Source: Fervidobacterium sp. UBA5837 (GTDB lineage: Bacteria > Thermotogota > Thermotogae > Thermotogales > Fervidobacteriaceae). Taken from it: a stretch of 64,000 nucleotides of DNA. Both the position numbers and the translations under genes were made by a program. Positions 16,841-25,787 of this stretch are shown here, in pieces. Below the pieces are notes generated by a model. The model saw only the letters and a list, made by a program, of their open reading frames with translations, did not search any database and was not told where the DNA came from. Every line of letters begins with the position of its first letter. The stretch's first letter is position 1. Where the stretch lies: positions 62,001 through 126,000 of the forward strand of contig DJGV01000010.1 in the NCBI GenBank assembly GCA_002432805.1, in the 5' to 3' direction.

Positions 16841-18097
16841 ATGAAAAAGTTCTATATGGTTCTTGCGGTTACTGTTTTGATGGTTTTTGTCTTTGTTGCT
16901 CCGGTATATGCGAAAGTAACGTTTGGTTCTACGCAGATGACTCCAGTAGCTGAAAGAGAATTCCTACTCAACCAAATATCTTCTTTTTCTAAGAGTTCTG
17001 GCATTTCGGTAGAACTGTTGAATTTCGAGTATCCAGATCTTCTTTCCAGATTAGAAGCAGAACACAAGACTGGAAAGATAACGATTAACTTAGTTGCAGA
17101 TTTGCAAGCCAATTTGTATATGATGGCATCAGAAGGACTTTTTGAAGATTTGAAGAATGTTACTATTCCCGGTAGAACATTTATTAAGACGTTTGAGCAA
17201 TATTCCTACCAAGGCGGTCAAAAAGTTTTCATTCCTTGGATTCAAGCAACGTATGTCATGGCCATAAACAAGAAGGCGTTTGACTATTTGCCAGCGGGTC
17301 TGAAAAAGGAAGATGTGATTAACGGAACTGAGAAGTGGACGTACGATGCATTACTTGCCTGGTCAAAGAACATGATGGAAAAGACAAAGGTACCACAGTT
17401 GGGATTTCCTCTTGGCCCAAAGAGTTTGTGGCATAGATTCTTGCATGGATGTATATATCCATCTTACACTGGCACACAAGCGAGCAAGTTCAACAGTGGT
17501 GAGGCACTTGTTATGTGGGCATACCTAAAAGATCTTTTCAAATATGTACACCCGGCATGTACAACTTGGGATAACATGGATCAGCCTCTATTAAGAAATG
17601 AAGTTCTAATTGCCTGGGATCATACTGCAAGGGTAAAACAAGCAGTTGTCGAAAGACCAAATGATTTTGTAATAGCACCTGTTCCACGTGGGCCAAAGGG
17701 CAGAGGATATCTCGTTGTGCTCACTGGATTAGCAATACCAAAGGGAGCAAGTATGGATGAAAGTGTAAAACTGATGGATTTCTTAACCTCTCCAAAGACG
17801 CAAGTTGCAATTCTTGAAAGTGTTGGCTTCTTCCCCGTGATACAAGAAGCTTCTGAAGCTATGCCAGAAGGAGCTCTCAAGATATTGACGCAAGGAGTGA
17901 TTACACAGTCTTCAGCAGCTGATAGCATCGTATGCATAGTGCCGGGACTTGGTCAGTATGGCGGTGAATTCAATGAGATATATAGAACGGCGTTCAACAG
18001 AATAGTTTTCAGTAAAGAATCTGCGTCAAAAGTGGTAACGGAACTTAGCCAGAGACTTTCAAAACTCTACAAACAAGCTGGGGTTCCTATAGATTAG
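16841..18097 (+). CDS. Sugar ABC transporter substrate-binding protein (MalE-like family 1)
   Basis: Exported solute-binding protein of the carbohydrate family 1 type, first gene of the importer operon. The ATG at 16841 follows GGGAGGGTG at a good distance and opens a signal peptide (MKKFYMVLAVTVLMVFVFVA, cleavage near VYA). An ATG at 16799 would add 14 residues and precede the ribosome site. The mature protein shows the family pattern: a lobe ending with FEDLKNV, YVMAINKKAFDYL after IPWIQATYV, and the hinge region with VAPVPRGPKGRGY-like text (FVIAPVPRGPKGRGYLVVLT). The ligand is unknown; the neighbours (GH38 mannosidase, glycerate kinase) point to a mannoside or glycosylglycerate. Confidence 0.88.
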   Translation: MKKFYMVLAVTVLMVFVFVAPVYAKVTFGSTQMTPVAEREFLLNQISSFSKSSGISVELLNFEYPDLLSRLEAEHKTGKITINLVADLQANLYMMASEGLFEDLKNVTIPGRTFIKTFEQYSYQGGQKVFIPWIQATYVMAINKKAFDYLPAGLKKEDVINGTEKWTYDALLAWSKNMMEKTKVPQLGFPLGPKSLWHRFLHGCIYPSYTGTQASKFNSGEALVMWAYLKDLFKYVHPACTTWDNMDQPLLRNEVLIAWDHTARVKQAVVERPNDFVIAPVPRGPKGRGYLVVLTGLAIPKGASMDESVKLMDFLTSPKTQVAILESVGFFPVIQEASEAMPEGALKILTQGVITQSSAADSIVCIVPGLGQYGGEFNEIYRTAFNRIVFSKESASKVVTELSQRLSKLYKQAGVPID

Positions 18098-18140
18098 TAG
18101 ACCAATACCTAAGTGAAAAATTATCAAGCAATCAGAATGC

Positions 18141-18166
18141 GAATGCAGGTGGAAACACCTGCATTC
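18141..18166 (+). terminator. GAAA-tetraloop hairpin after the binding-protein gene
   Basis: GAATGCAGGTG (18141-18151), loop GAAA and CACCTGCATTC (18156-18166) make an 11 bp stem capped by a GNRA tetraloop. A-rich sequence, not a T-run, follows, so it likely protects the 3' end of the upstream message or only partly terminates. Confidence 0.65.
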
Positions 18167-18221
18167 ATATAAAAAATGGAGTATTGTATTGTTCATGCCC
18201 CATGAAGGGAGATGAAAGGCG

Positions 18222-19082
18222 ATGACTCAAATCCATGTGAAGAAACAGTTTATACCTTGGCTCTTGTTAGCCCCTAGCCTAATATACTTGATTGTATTCA
18301 TGGGTCTTCCGATTATCGGAACAGCACAACTTGCATTTCAAAGCGATGAGGGTTGGCTGGGTAATTTCAAGATGATAACTTCGACAAAAGATTTCCAAAA
18401 TGCCGTGCTCAATACTCTACTCTTGGCTGCGATCTGTATCCCCATACAGTTGGCACTTTCGATATTCCTAGCTATTTTGGTAAACAAGAAATTCAAAGGT
18501 TATCAGACGTTGTTGTATATAATAGCCTCACCACTTGCGTTGAGTGACATCACAGCTGCTTTGATAAGTTATTCTATCTTTGCATCGAATGGTTATTTAA
18601 ATAGAATATTGTTATCCATCAACTGGATTGAGCGCCCCATCTATTTTTTTGGTTACATGTTCAAGTCAAGAGAAATGCTAGTCATAATAATAACAGAAAT
18701 ATGGCGTGCGACGCCTTTAGTTTTTGTGATGATATTGGCTGGATTGCAATCGATAAACAAAGAATACCTGGAAGCAGCGGAAGTTTTTGGCTTCAATTCA
18801 TGGCAGAGATTGTGGAAGATTACTCTTCCTCTGCTTAAGCCAGCAATCCTTTCATCATTGCTGATTAGAACACTTTTCGCATTTCAGCTTTTCGGTGTTG
18901 TTTGGTTGTTAGCTGGTAGAGATATAACTGTACTCACCGGTGAGACCTATTATTGGTACGTATTCATGAACAATAAGAACGTTGCAAGTGCGTATGCACT
19001 AATAATTGCAGTGTTGACGTTCGTTGTTGGATGGTTCTACATAAGAACAATTCGCTCAAGATACGAGGAGGAAGGTGCTTAA
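18222..19082 (+). CDS. Sugar ABC transporter permease (MalF-type)
   Basis: Membrane subunit of the importer, 286 residues with six predicted spans. The N-terminus has WLLLAPSLIYLIVFMGLPII, typical of the MalF/UgpA group, and the coupling loop EYLEAAEVFGFNSWQRLWKITLPLL is the EAA motif that contacts the ATPase. The ATG at 18222 follows GGGAGATGA. It is followed by its partner permease after 2 bases. Confidence 0.92.
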   Translation: MTQIHVKKQFIPWLLLAPSLIYLIVFMGLPIIGTAQLAFQSDEGWLGNFKMITSTKDFQNAVLNTLLLAAICIPIQLALSIFLAILVNKKFKGYQTLLYIIASPLALSDITAALISYSIFASNGYLNRILLSINWIERPIYFFGYMFKSREMLVIIITEIWRATPLVFVMILAGLQSINKEYLEAAEVFGFNSWQRLWKITLPLLKPAILSSLLIRTLFAFQLFGVVWLLAGRDITVLTGETYYWYVFMNNKNVASAYALIIAVLTFVVGWFYIRTIRSRYEEEGA

Positions 19083-19084
19083 TA

Positions 19085-19876
19085 ATGAAAATAATTTATC
19101 CATTATTGTTTATTTTGATAGCTTGTTTCTTCCTTGGACCAATGTTTTTGGCTTTTGTTGCTTCAATAACACCTGCCTCTGAGTTCTACGATTATTCTCA
19201 TATATTTCCATCAAGACTAACGTTTGAACATATAAATAAATTGCTCTTTACACTCGGTGGTTTTAGAGCATTGATAGTAAGTATAGAAGTAGCACTGATA
19301 TCAATCGGTATATCATTTGCCTTGGGAATCCCTGCAGGTTATGCGATAGCAAGATATACGTTCCGGGGAAAAGACGGTGTAAAACTTGCAATGCTTTTTA
19401 CGCGTTCTTTGCCATTGATCGTTGTTGCCGTTTCTTTGGTAACCGTCTATATGAGGCTTAATTTGACTGATACTGCCCTAGGAGTAGCACTTGCCCATGC
19501 AGCGATGATCCTTCCATTCGTCGTTATATTTACATCAAGTATATTCTCGTCAACTTTCATTGAATATGAAGAGGCAGGTATGGTATTTGGACTGACTCGT
19601 TTTGGCGCTTTTTTGAGAATTTCATTGCCCCTTGCACTTCCAGGACTGGCTGCATCTGCGATTTACGGATTTATAATGTCGTGGAACGAAACTTTTGCAG
19701 CTTCAATATTATCTATTCAGAATAGAACGTTGCCTGCACATATATTGGCTACTGCGATGGCCTCTCCTGACTATTTCAAATACGCCATGGCAACTGTTAT
19801 GGCTATTCCTGCTCTCATTTTCATATTCATCATAAGAAAATATCTTATCTCTATTTGGGGAATTTCTCTGAAATGA
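19085..19876 (+). CDS. Sugar ABC transporter permease (MalG-type)
   Basis: Second channel subunit, 263 residues. The ATG at 19085 follows GAGGAAGGTG; an ATG at 19031 lies inside the previous gene. It has the MalG-type EAA loop (EYEEAGMVFGLTRFGAFLRI then SLPLALPGLAAS) and about six membrane spans. The signature EAA here is E-x-A-G, slightly divergent but in the right place. The ATPase gene follows 35 bases later. Confidence 0.92.
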   Translation: MKIIYPLLFILIACFFLGPMFLAFVASITPASEFYDYSHIFPSRLTFEHINKLLFTLGGFRALIVSIEVALISIGISFALGIPAGYAIARYTFRGKDGVKLAMLFTRSLPLIVVAVSLVTVYMRLNLTDTALGVALAHAAMILPFVVIFTSSIFSSTFIEYEEAGMVFGLTRFGAFLRISLPLALPGLAASAIYGFIMSWNETFAASILSIQNRTLPAHILATAMASPDYFKYAMATVMAIPALIFIFIIRKYLISIWGISLK

Positions 19877-19911
19877 ACTGACGATCGTTATCTGAAAGGA
19901 AGGTGAGTAAG

Positions 19912-20991
19912 TTGGCTAAAGTAGTCTCTCAGGATGTTAAAAAATACTTCGGAGAAATAAGGGCACTTGATGGAGTAAGTATAGAAATAGAAGATGGTGC
20001 TTTCGTGGTCTTGCTTGGCCCATCTGGTTGTGGAAAGACGACATTCATGCGTTGCATATCGGGTCTTGAAGAACTGACAGATGGCAAAATATATTTCGAT
20101 GATAAGGAGGTCGGCAGACTTCAACCTAAAGACCGTAATGTAGCTATGGTGTTCCAAAGTTACGCAGTTTGGCCTCATATGAAAGTTAGAGAAAATATCG
20201 CCTATCCGTTAAAGTTAAAAAGATTCTCCAAGGAAGAGATAGAACAAAAAGTAAAATGGGCGGCTGATTTGCTGAATATCTCTGAATTGTTGAGTAGGTA
20301 CCCATCTCAGCTCTCAGGTGGTCAACGTCAAAGGGTTGCCGTTGCAAGAGCCATAGTGCATAGACCAGAAGTATTGTTGATGGATGAACCGCTCTCAAAT
20401 TTGGATGCATTACTTAGGGTAAAAATGAGAAGTGAGTTAAAGAAGTTGCACGAACAATTGAAGGTAACGACGATTTACGTTACACACGACCAAGTTGAAG
20501 CAATGACAATGGGAGATAAGATTGCTGTCATGAACGGTGGAAGAATCATTCAATATGGAACTCCAGAAGAAATATACAAAAAGCCTGCAACTGCATTTGT
20601 TGCGGGTTTCATAGGCTCTCCTCAAATGAATTTTTTCAAATGTGATGTGGTAGAAGAAAATGGTCAACAATATGCTAAGTTTGAGCATATCAGATTCAAG
20701 ATACCATCAAGGATAAACAATAGATCTGTCATAGTCGGTATCAGACCAGAGGATGTATCACTTGAACTACGAAAAGATCGCGATTCAATTGGTCTTGAAG
20801 CAACCGTTTATTTCATAGAACGACTAATGCCGGAGACTATATTGCATCTCGACGTTGGGAATGCAAAGAGCAGGATAACCGCTAAGTTACCAAATGATTT
20901 GGTCTTGCCTGAAGGAAAAAAGATAGAAGTTTTTGTTTCAACAGAATCACTTCACTTTTTCGATGCCGAGACGGAGGAGAGAATCCTGTGA
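19912..20991 (+). CDS. Sugar ABC transporter ATPase (MsmK/UgpC/MalK type)
   Basis: Cytoplasmic ATPase of 359 residues with Walker A GPSGCGKTT, signature LSGGQRQRVAVARAI, Walker B LLMDEPLSNLDALLR, switch VTHDQVEAMTMGD, and a C-terminal TOBE-type regulatory domain (VGIRPEDVSLEL) typical of CUT1 importers. TTG at 19912 is preferred, as AAGGTGAG lies 5 bases upstream; the GTG at 19903 is within that site and would add three residues. It is the only carbohydrate-type ATPase in the window, so it could also serve the two importers at 38.6-41.7 kb and 52.8-55.9 kb that lack one. Confidence 0.93.
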   Translation: MAKVVSQDVKKYFGEIRALDGVSIEIEDGAFVVLLGPSGCGKTTFMRCISGLEELTDGKIYFDDKEVGRLQPKDRNVAMVFQSYAVWPHMKVRENIAYPLKLKRFSKEEIEQKVKWAADLLNISELLSRYPSQLSGGQRQRVAVARAIVHRPEVLLMDEPLSNLDALLRVKMRSELKKLHEQLKVTTIYVTHDQVEAMTMGDKIAVMNGGRIIQYGTPEEIYKKPATAFVAGFIGSPQMNFFKCDVVEENGQQYAKFEHIRFKIPSRINNRSVIVGIRPEDVSLELRKDRDSIGLEATVYFIERLMPETILHLDVGNAKSRITAKLPNDLVLPEGKKIEVFVSTESLHFFDAETEERIL

Positions 20992-23759
20992 TCGAGAGGA
21001 TTGAAGGTCACATCATCTGTCATACCCACTGGGACCGTGAGTGGTTTGCACCTGTTCAAGTGACTAATAAATGGCTCTTGAAACTTTTCAGCAATCTTGA
21101 GAAAGTAATAGAGAATGCTGAGACAGAATTTGTGTACGTTCTCGATGGGCAGACACTCATCGTGGAAGATTTTTTGAAGACATGCAAGGATGCTGATCTG
21201 AATAAACGCATAATGGAATTGGTCGCAGACGGAAAGTTGATTATTGGTCCACTTTACGCACAGATAGATTTTCGGATATCTTCTGAATTAACTATTTTGA
21301 AAAACCTCGAATTAGGGCACAAAGATATGCAATCGTATCACGCTCCGAATGAAGATGTGGTAGCATGGATGGTTGATAATTTTGGATTTGTTGGCCAAAT
21401 TCCGCAGTTGCTGAAGATGTTTGATGCACAATACGTAATTATATGGCGTGGAGTTAGTGACTTAAATCAAAGACCAACATTTGAAAATATCTGGGAAGGT
21501 TCGGATGGCACAAAGTGCAAGGCATTGTTTCTCATAGGTGGATACAGAAATCTGTATAGTCTTTCTTCAACAAGAAAGGCTGCAAGAGAAAGGTACGAAT
21601 TGGAGATAGAAAAATCAAAGTCATTTTCTAATTCTGGGAAAATTCCATTACTTGATGGGTACGATTTAGATGTGCATCCGGAAAATCCCAAGAAATTTCT
21701 AAAAGGCAAAGATGTTGTACTATCAAGTCCAAGTAAACTCCTTAGCCAAATTGATTTCTCAAATGCGAATGTATTGCACGGAGAGCTCATAAGTGGTAAG
21801 TATGCTTGTACATTTCCAGGTACTCTTTCAACGAGGGTGTATTTGAAACAGCAAGCATACTATACAGAAAAGCTGCTCAAGGTGGTTCAATTCTTAGACT
21901 CTGTTCTTGGAGTTGATAATAGTGAACCACTTTGGAGAACTTACATAAAGAATATGATTCACGATAATATCTGCGGTGTCGGAATAGACTATGTCCATTC
22001 ATCGATGGAGAGGTCTTTTAAGAATCTCTCAACCATGGCAAGAGATACGATACGAGAAAACCTTGTGTCGATAATGAATAGTTTGAATCTTCCAGTCGGT
22101 ACTTATTCGTTGAACTTTTCTAACTTTTCGTACAATACCTGGTACAGTAACGGTAAATACTGCTTCAAACTAATTTCAGACGGAGTTGGAATAAATTCGG
22201 TAGAGAGCTTATATGCGTTAAGCGATGCGGATGGTAAGTGGCAAGAAACTGACTTAGAAGGTAAGGTCTTTTGGGAAAACAATTTCTACACGGTGATGTA
22301 TTTCCAAGATAAGTTTAGACTATGGCCAAAAAATGCTCAAAATTCAGAGACCAACTTCGAAGTTGGTGGATTGAATCTGTTCGAGGAGACTGGAGATACC
22401 TACACAACTTCTCGAAGAGCCATAGATTTTGAGACAAAGATTACTCATCTCAAAATCCAGTGTATCGATGAGCACAATATGACTATCTCACTGCATAGAC
22501 AGATTCAAGATACTACAAAGTCAGAAAATTCAATGGTATCGATAGAAACCGTAGAAACAATAGTATTTGACGAAACACCTGTGGTAAAGTGGAAGATAAA
22601 GGCAAAACCTAAAGGGACAAATTACGTCCTTTCATTTCGTGGAGTAACTCACCAACAAGAAGGTAACGTATTTGCAAAGATGCCTTTTGAGATGGTGAGA
22701 AGGGAAAGAAAAGACCAAAATCTGTTTGGTGAGGATCTGCCACAGAGATTGAAGGGTACGCTTCTTGCTGCAAGAGAGATAGGTGAGAATCGTATATTTC
22801 CATTTCAGGGATTTGTAGGTATAGAATCATCGGGCGGAATTCTCTCACTTTTTGCAAGAGCACTTAGAGAATACAGCATAGATGACAGTGGTGATATTGA
22901 GATCACACTTATAAGGTCTGTAGAGTGGATAGCAAAAGATAATGTTCAAGGAAGGTCAGGTGATGCAGGTCCGTTCATGTACGTTCCACAAGCATCTTGC
23001 GATAACATGGACCTAGAATTCGACATCGGAATATATGTAGATGGACAGAGCGAACAAAGTAGGGTCGAAGAATTGTACAAGTGGTTCACTCTCTTTGATG
23101 AGCCTCCCATACTGTTTAGGTACACCAAGAGTGGAAGTAATGCAACTAGCACATCTGAAAAGAAAGATATTTCAGTTAAGATGATCGAAGTTGACACACC
23201 TTGGCTGCCGTTTTCTCGTGACACGGTGATCACGTACAATCCATTCAATTTTAGTTATGGTGGATTGCAACCATTTGAAATACTGAGGAAAAAGTTACAA
23301 GATGTGATTTGCATTGATGTTGAACGAGTACATTCCCAAAAGGATATGTCCAATGCCAAAAACGCCTCAATTTCGTTTATCGAAATCCCACAATTTAAAT
23401 TCTCGAGAAGATTTCCTACCGACGATAAGAAAAAGGCTGATATATCAAGTTCGTTAAAGCAATTATCAGCAGAAATTGAAGGAGAGATAAAAAAAGAAAA
23501 GGAAAACTTGGAAACTTCAAAACACCAAGGACACGTTTTGAATGGACTTCAGTGTGATTCTATAAGATCAATGCACAAACTGCTAACACTTCAGAGGAAA
23601 CTTCGGGAAATTGAAATTTCAAAATTGTTGTTGTCCAAGAAACCAGTTCAGATGAGAGGTACATTGAGAGCGTTCAACAATGAAAGAGCTAAGAGAAGGG
23701 TGTATGATTATCTATTAGAAATCTGCAATTGGATGGAATCCAAAACCTGCTTTAAATAG
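20988..23759 (+). CDS. GH38 alpha-mannosidase (possible mannosylglycerate-type hydrolase)
   Basis: Cytoplasmic family 38 glycoside hydrolase of 923 residues; the family are zinc-dependent retaining alpha-mannosidases. The zinc motif is H12-T-H14-W-D16-R in ICHTHWDREW, a further ligand-type Asp is in YAQIDFRISSE (D94), and the likely nucleophile is D130 in WMVDNFGFVGQIPQ. The HTHWDREW start and no signal peptide resemble the MngB group, which acts on mannosylglycerate derivatives in E. coli. The GTG start overlaps the ATPase stop, so it is translationally coupled to the importer and probably acts on the imported glycoside. The C-terminal 150 residues are helical and charged. The substrate is an inference. 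Confidence 0.88.
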   Translation: MIERIEGHIICHTHWDREWFAPVQVTNKWLLKLFSNLEKVIENAETEFVYVLDGQTLIVEDFLKTCKDADLNKRIMELVADGKLIIGPLYAQIDFRISSELTILKNLELGHKDMQSYHAPNEDVVAWMVDNFGFVGQIPQLLKMFDAQYVIIWRGVSDLNQRPTFENIWEGSDGTKCKALFLIGGYRNLYSLSSTRKAARERYELEIEKSKSFSNSGKIPLLDGYDLDVHPENPKKFLKGKDVVLSSPSKLLSQIDFSNANVLHGELISGKYACTFPGTLSTRVYLKQQAYYTEKLLKVVQFLDSVLGVDNSEPLWRTYIKNMIHDNICGVGIDYVHSSMERSFKNLSTMARDTIRENLVSIMNSLNLPVGTYSLNFSNFSYNTWYSNGKYCFKLISDGVGINSVESLYALSDADGKWQETDLEGKVFWENNFYTVMYFQDKFRLWPKNAQNSETNFEVGGLNLFEETGDTYTTSRRAIDFETKITHLKIQCIDEHNMTISLHRQIQDTTKSENSMVSIETVETIVFDETPVVKWKIKAKPKGTNYVLSFRGVTHQQEGNVFAKMPFEMVRRERKDQNLFGEDLPQRLKGTLLAAREIGENRIFPFQGFVGIESSGGILSLFARALREYSIDDSGDIEITLIRSVEWIAKDNVQGRSGDAGPFMYVPQASCDNMDLEFDIGIYVDGQSEQSRVEELYKWFTLFDEPPILFRYTKSGSNATSTSEKKDISVKMIEVDTPWLPFSRDTVITYNPFNFSYGGLQPFEILRKKLQDVICIDVERVHSQKDMSNAKNASISFIEIPQFKFSRRFPTDDKKKADISSSLKQLSAEIEGEIKKEKENLETSKHQGHVLNGLQCDSIRSMHKLLTLQRKLREIEISKLLLSKKPVQMRGTLRAFNNERAKRRVYDYLLEICNWMESKTCFK

Positions 23760-23774
23760 AAGGGAGTTGATAAC

Positions 23775-24950
23775 ATGACATACATTAACGAGATTCCAAA
23801 GGATTTATCAAATTACGATATCGTAGTTGGAATTCCAAGTTTCAATAATGCAGAAACGATAGAACATGTCGTTAAAATGTCTGCTAAGGGCATTCAAAGT
23901 ATGGGACTCAAAGGATTAATCGTAAATTCAGATGGGGGATCAACCGATGGCACACCAGAGGTATTCATGAATTCAAAGTCTTTTGGTGTAGATAAACTTA
24001 CGATAAGGTATACAGGAATTTCAGGAAAAGGTAGCGCCGTGAGGGCGTTATTCGAGGTATCGAACAAAGTTAACGCAAAGGCCTTCGTAATGCTTGATTC
24101 TGACCTAAGAAGCATCGAACCTTGGTGGATTGAAAGACTATCGGGACCAGTACTTTCTGATCAGACTCAGTACGTTGCGCCTCTTTATCAGAGACACAAA
24201 TACGATGGTACAATTACAAATAACGTTTGTTATCCCTTAACTGCCTCACTGTATGGTTTGAAGATAAGACAGCCAATTGGCGGTGATTTTTGCGTTGGGA
24301 ACTATTTAATAAGGACATATTTGTCAAAACCAATGGATGTATGGAAGAGCCATGTAGCACGTTTTGGAATAGATATATGGATGACTACAATTGCTATCAA
24401 TGAATCTGGTTTTAAGCCAGTACAAGCAGCGCTTGGTGCAAAAATACACGATGCAAAGGACCCTGGAAAACACTTGGAAGGTATGTTCATCCAAGTGGTT
24501 CAAACATTGTTTGAACTTATGATAGAATATGAAGAGCGTTGGAAAAACGTCACAAACGTTGAAAGTGCGCAAATATATGGTGTTCCGCCAGTTCAACAAC
24601 TTGAAGATATAACCGTTGACTTGGACAATCTAAAAAACAAGGCAATTGGTATTTTGAAAGACCGCAAAGATCGACTGAAGTATTTAGACAAAGATGTCAT
24701 AAAACGGGTATCACATACTGGAACAATAGATATCGAAGATTGGGTTAGCACAGTCTACTCTGTTGCTCTTAAATACAAAGAAACAAGGAAAGAAGAAACA
24801 ATAAGAGATCTGCTTGGATTCTATTTTGCAAGGACGGCAGATTTTGTTGAAAAAACAAGAGATATGACTACATTTGAAGCAGAATCACTTATAGACGAAC
24901 AACTCGAGGCCTTTGTGGAGAAAAAACAGAAAGTCGTGGAAAAATGGTGA
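23775..24950 (+). CDS. GT-A glycosyltransferase, glucosylglycerate-synthase/GpgS-like
   Basis: The 391-residue product has the GT2/GT81-type GT-A fold: IVVGIPSFNNAETIEHVV at the start, NSDGGSTDGTPE, a GKGSAVRALFEV loop, the metal-binding DSDL motif (VMLDSDLRSIEPWW), and IRQPIGGDFCVG and GIDIWMT in the acceptor half. GKG, DSDL, QPxGG and G-D/E-I in this order resemble glucosyl-3-phosphoglycerate synthase (GpgS) and the related glucosylglycerate synthase (Ggs). The C-terminal 140 residues are helical. It starts 15 bases after the GH38 gene with AAGGGAG. A nearby glycerate 2-kinase fits glycerate metabolism. The donor and acceptor are not proven; a generic GT2 role is possible. Confidence 0.75.
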   Translation: MTYINEIPKDLSNYDIVVGIPSFNNAETIEHVVKMSAKGIQSMGLKGLIVNSDGGSTDGTPEVFMNSKSFGVDKLTIRYTGISGKGSAVRALFEVSNKVNAKAFVMLDSDLRSIEPWWIERLSGPVLSDQTQYVAPLYQRHKYDGTITNNVCYPLTASLYGLKIRQPIGGDFCVGNYLIRTYLSKPMDVWKSHVARFGIDIWMTTIAINESGFKPVQAALGAKIHDAKDPGKHLEGMFIQVVQTLFELMIEYEERWKNVTNVESAQIYGVPPVQQLEDITVDLDNLKNKAIGILKDRKDRLKYLDKDVIKRVSHTGTIDIEDWVSTVYSVALKYKETRKEETIRDLLGFYFARTADFVEKTRDMTTFEAESLIDEQLEAFVEKKQKVVEKW

Positions 24951-24959
24951 GGTGATATC

Positions 24960-25784
24960 TTGGTACTTGATTACTTGAATTCAATATATAACAGTTTGAG
25001 TGCAGCGGAAAAAAAGGTTGCCAAGTACATTCTAGAAAGACCTGACGATGTAATCCATTATTCTATAACTGAATTTGCGCATATTGTTGGGGTGAGTGAG
25101 GCAACTATTCACCGGTTGGTACGTAGACTATCTTTTGATGGTTATCAATCTTTCAAGATAACACTGACAAGAGAAACTACAGAAGTTAGACTAGTCATCC
25201 CTAAGGAGAGTAATCCGCTACTAGATTACATCAGTGAGATGTCTAACTTGATAGAAAAACTCAAAAAGACTCTAAATGTAGAACAAATCGGAATTGTCGT
25301 TCAAAAGATTTTAGAGTCTAGGAGAATCATTTTTTTCGGTGTTGGACTATCATCGGTTAGCGCAAGTTATGGGAGTTTACTTTTTTCGTTACTGGGATTG
25401 CCAACCTTTTCGTACAGTGACCCACACAATCAAGTTATTGTTGCAACGGGACTATCTGACGAAGACTCAGTCATCTCAGTCTGTCACAGCGGAAATATCA
25501 GAGATATCGTAAAATCGACACAGGTAGCAAGGGAAGTCGGAGCATTTACCATTGCAATAACAGCTGGTGTAGATTCTCCAATTAGTAAAGCTGCAGACAT
25601 GACATTGTTCAGTCCTGTTACAAGATTTGAGAGGCATGAATTTCTACAAACTAATCTGGGAGAAATAGCAGTAATAGAGATTCTTTTCCGTGCTATTTTG
25701 AGCCAAACGTACGAAAAAAAGGCAGATTATTTGGAAGAAGTAGCGAAGGTGTTGAAACCAAAAGAATACGACGAAGGCAAATAG
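24960..25784 (+). CDS. RpiR/MurR family transcriptional regulator (HTH + SIS)
   Basis: The 274-residue protein has an N-terminal helix-turn-helix of the RpiR type (LSAAEKKVAKYILERPDDVI, then HIVGVSEATIHRLVRRL) and a C-terminal SIS sugar-phosphate-binding domain (IIFFGVGLSSVSASYGSLLF, SVCHSGNIRDIVKSTQVARE). Members sense phosphosugars and control uptake and catabolic genes. The TTG at 24960 follows GAGGTGAT. It sits within the operon between the two glycosyltransferases, so it probably regulates the operon itself. No operator is established; the inverted repeat near 16661-16728 is a candidate. Confidence 0.9.
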   Translation: MVLDYLNSIYNSLSAAEKKVAKYILERPDDVIHYSITEFAHIVGVSEATIHRLVRRLSFDGYQSFKITLTRETTEVRLVIPKESNPLLDYISEMSNLIEKLKKTLNVEQIGIVVQKILESRRIIFFGVGLSSVSASYGSLLFSLLGLPTFSYSDPHNQVIVATGLSDEDSVISVCHSGNIRDIVKSTQVAREVGAFTIAITAGVDSPISKAADMTLFSPVTRFERHEFLQTNLGEIAVIEILFRAILSQTYEKKADYLEEVAKVLKPKEYDEGK

Positions 25785-25787
25785 AGG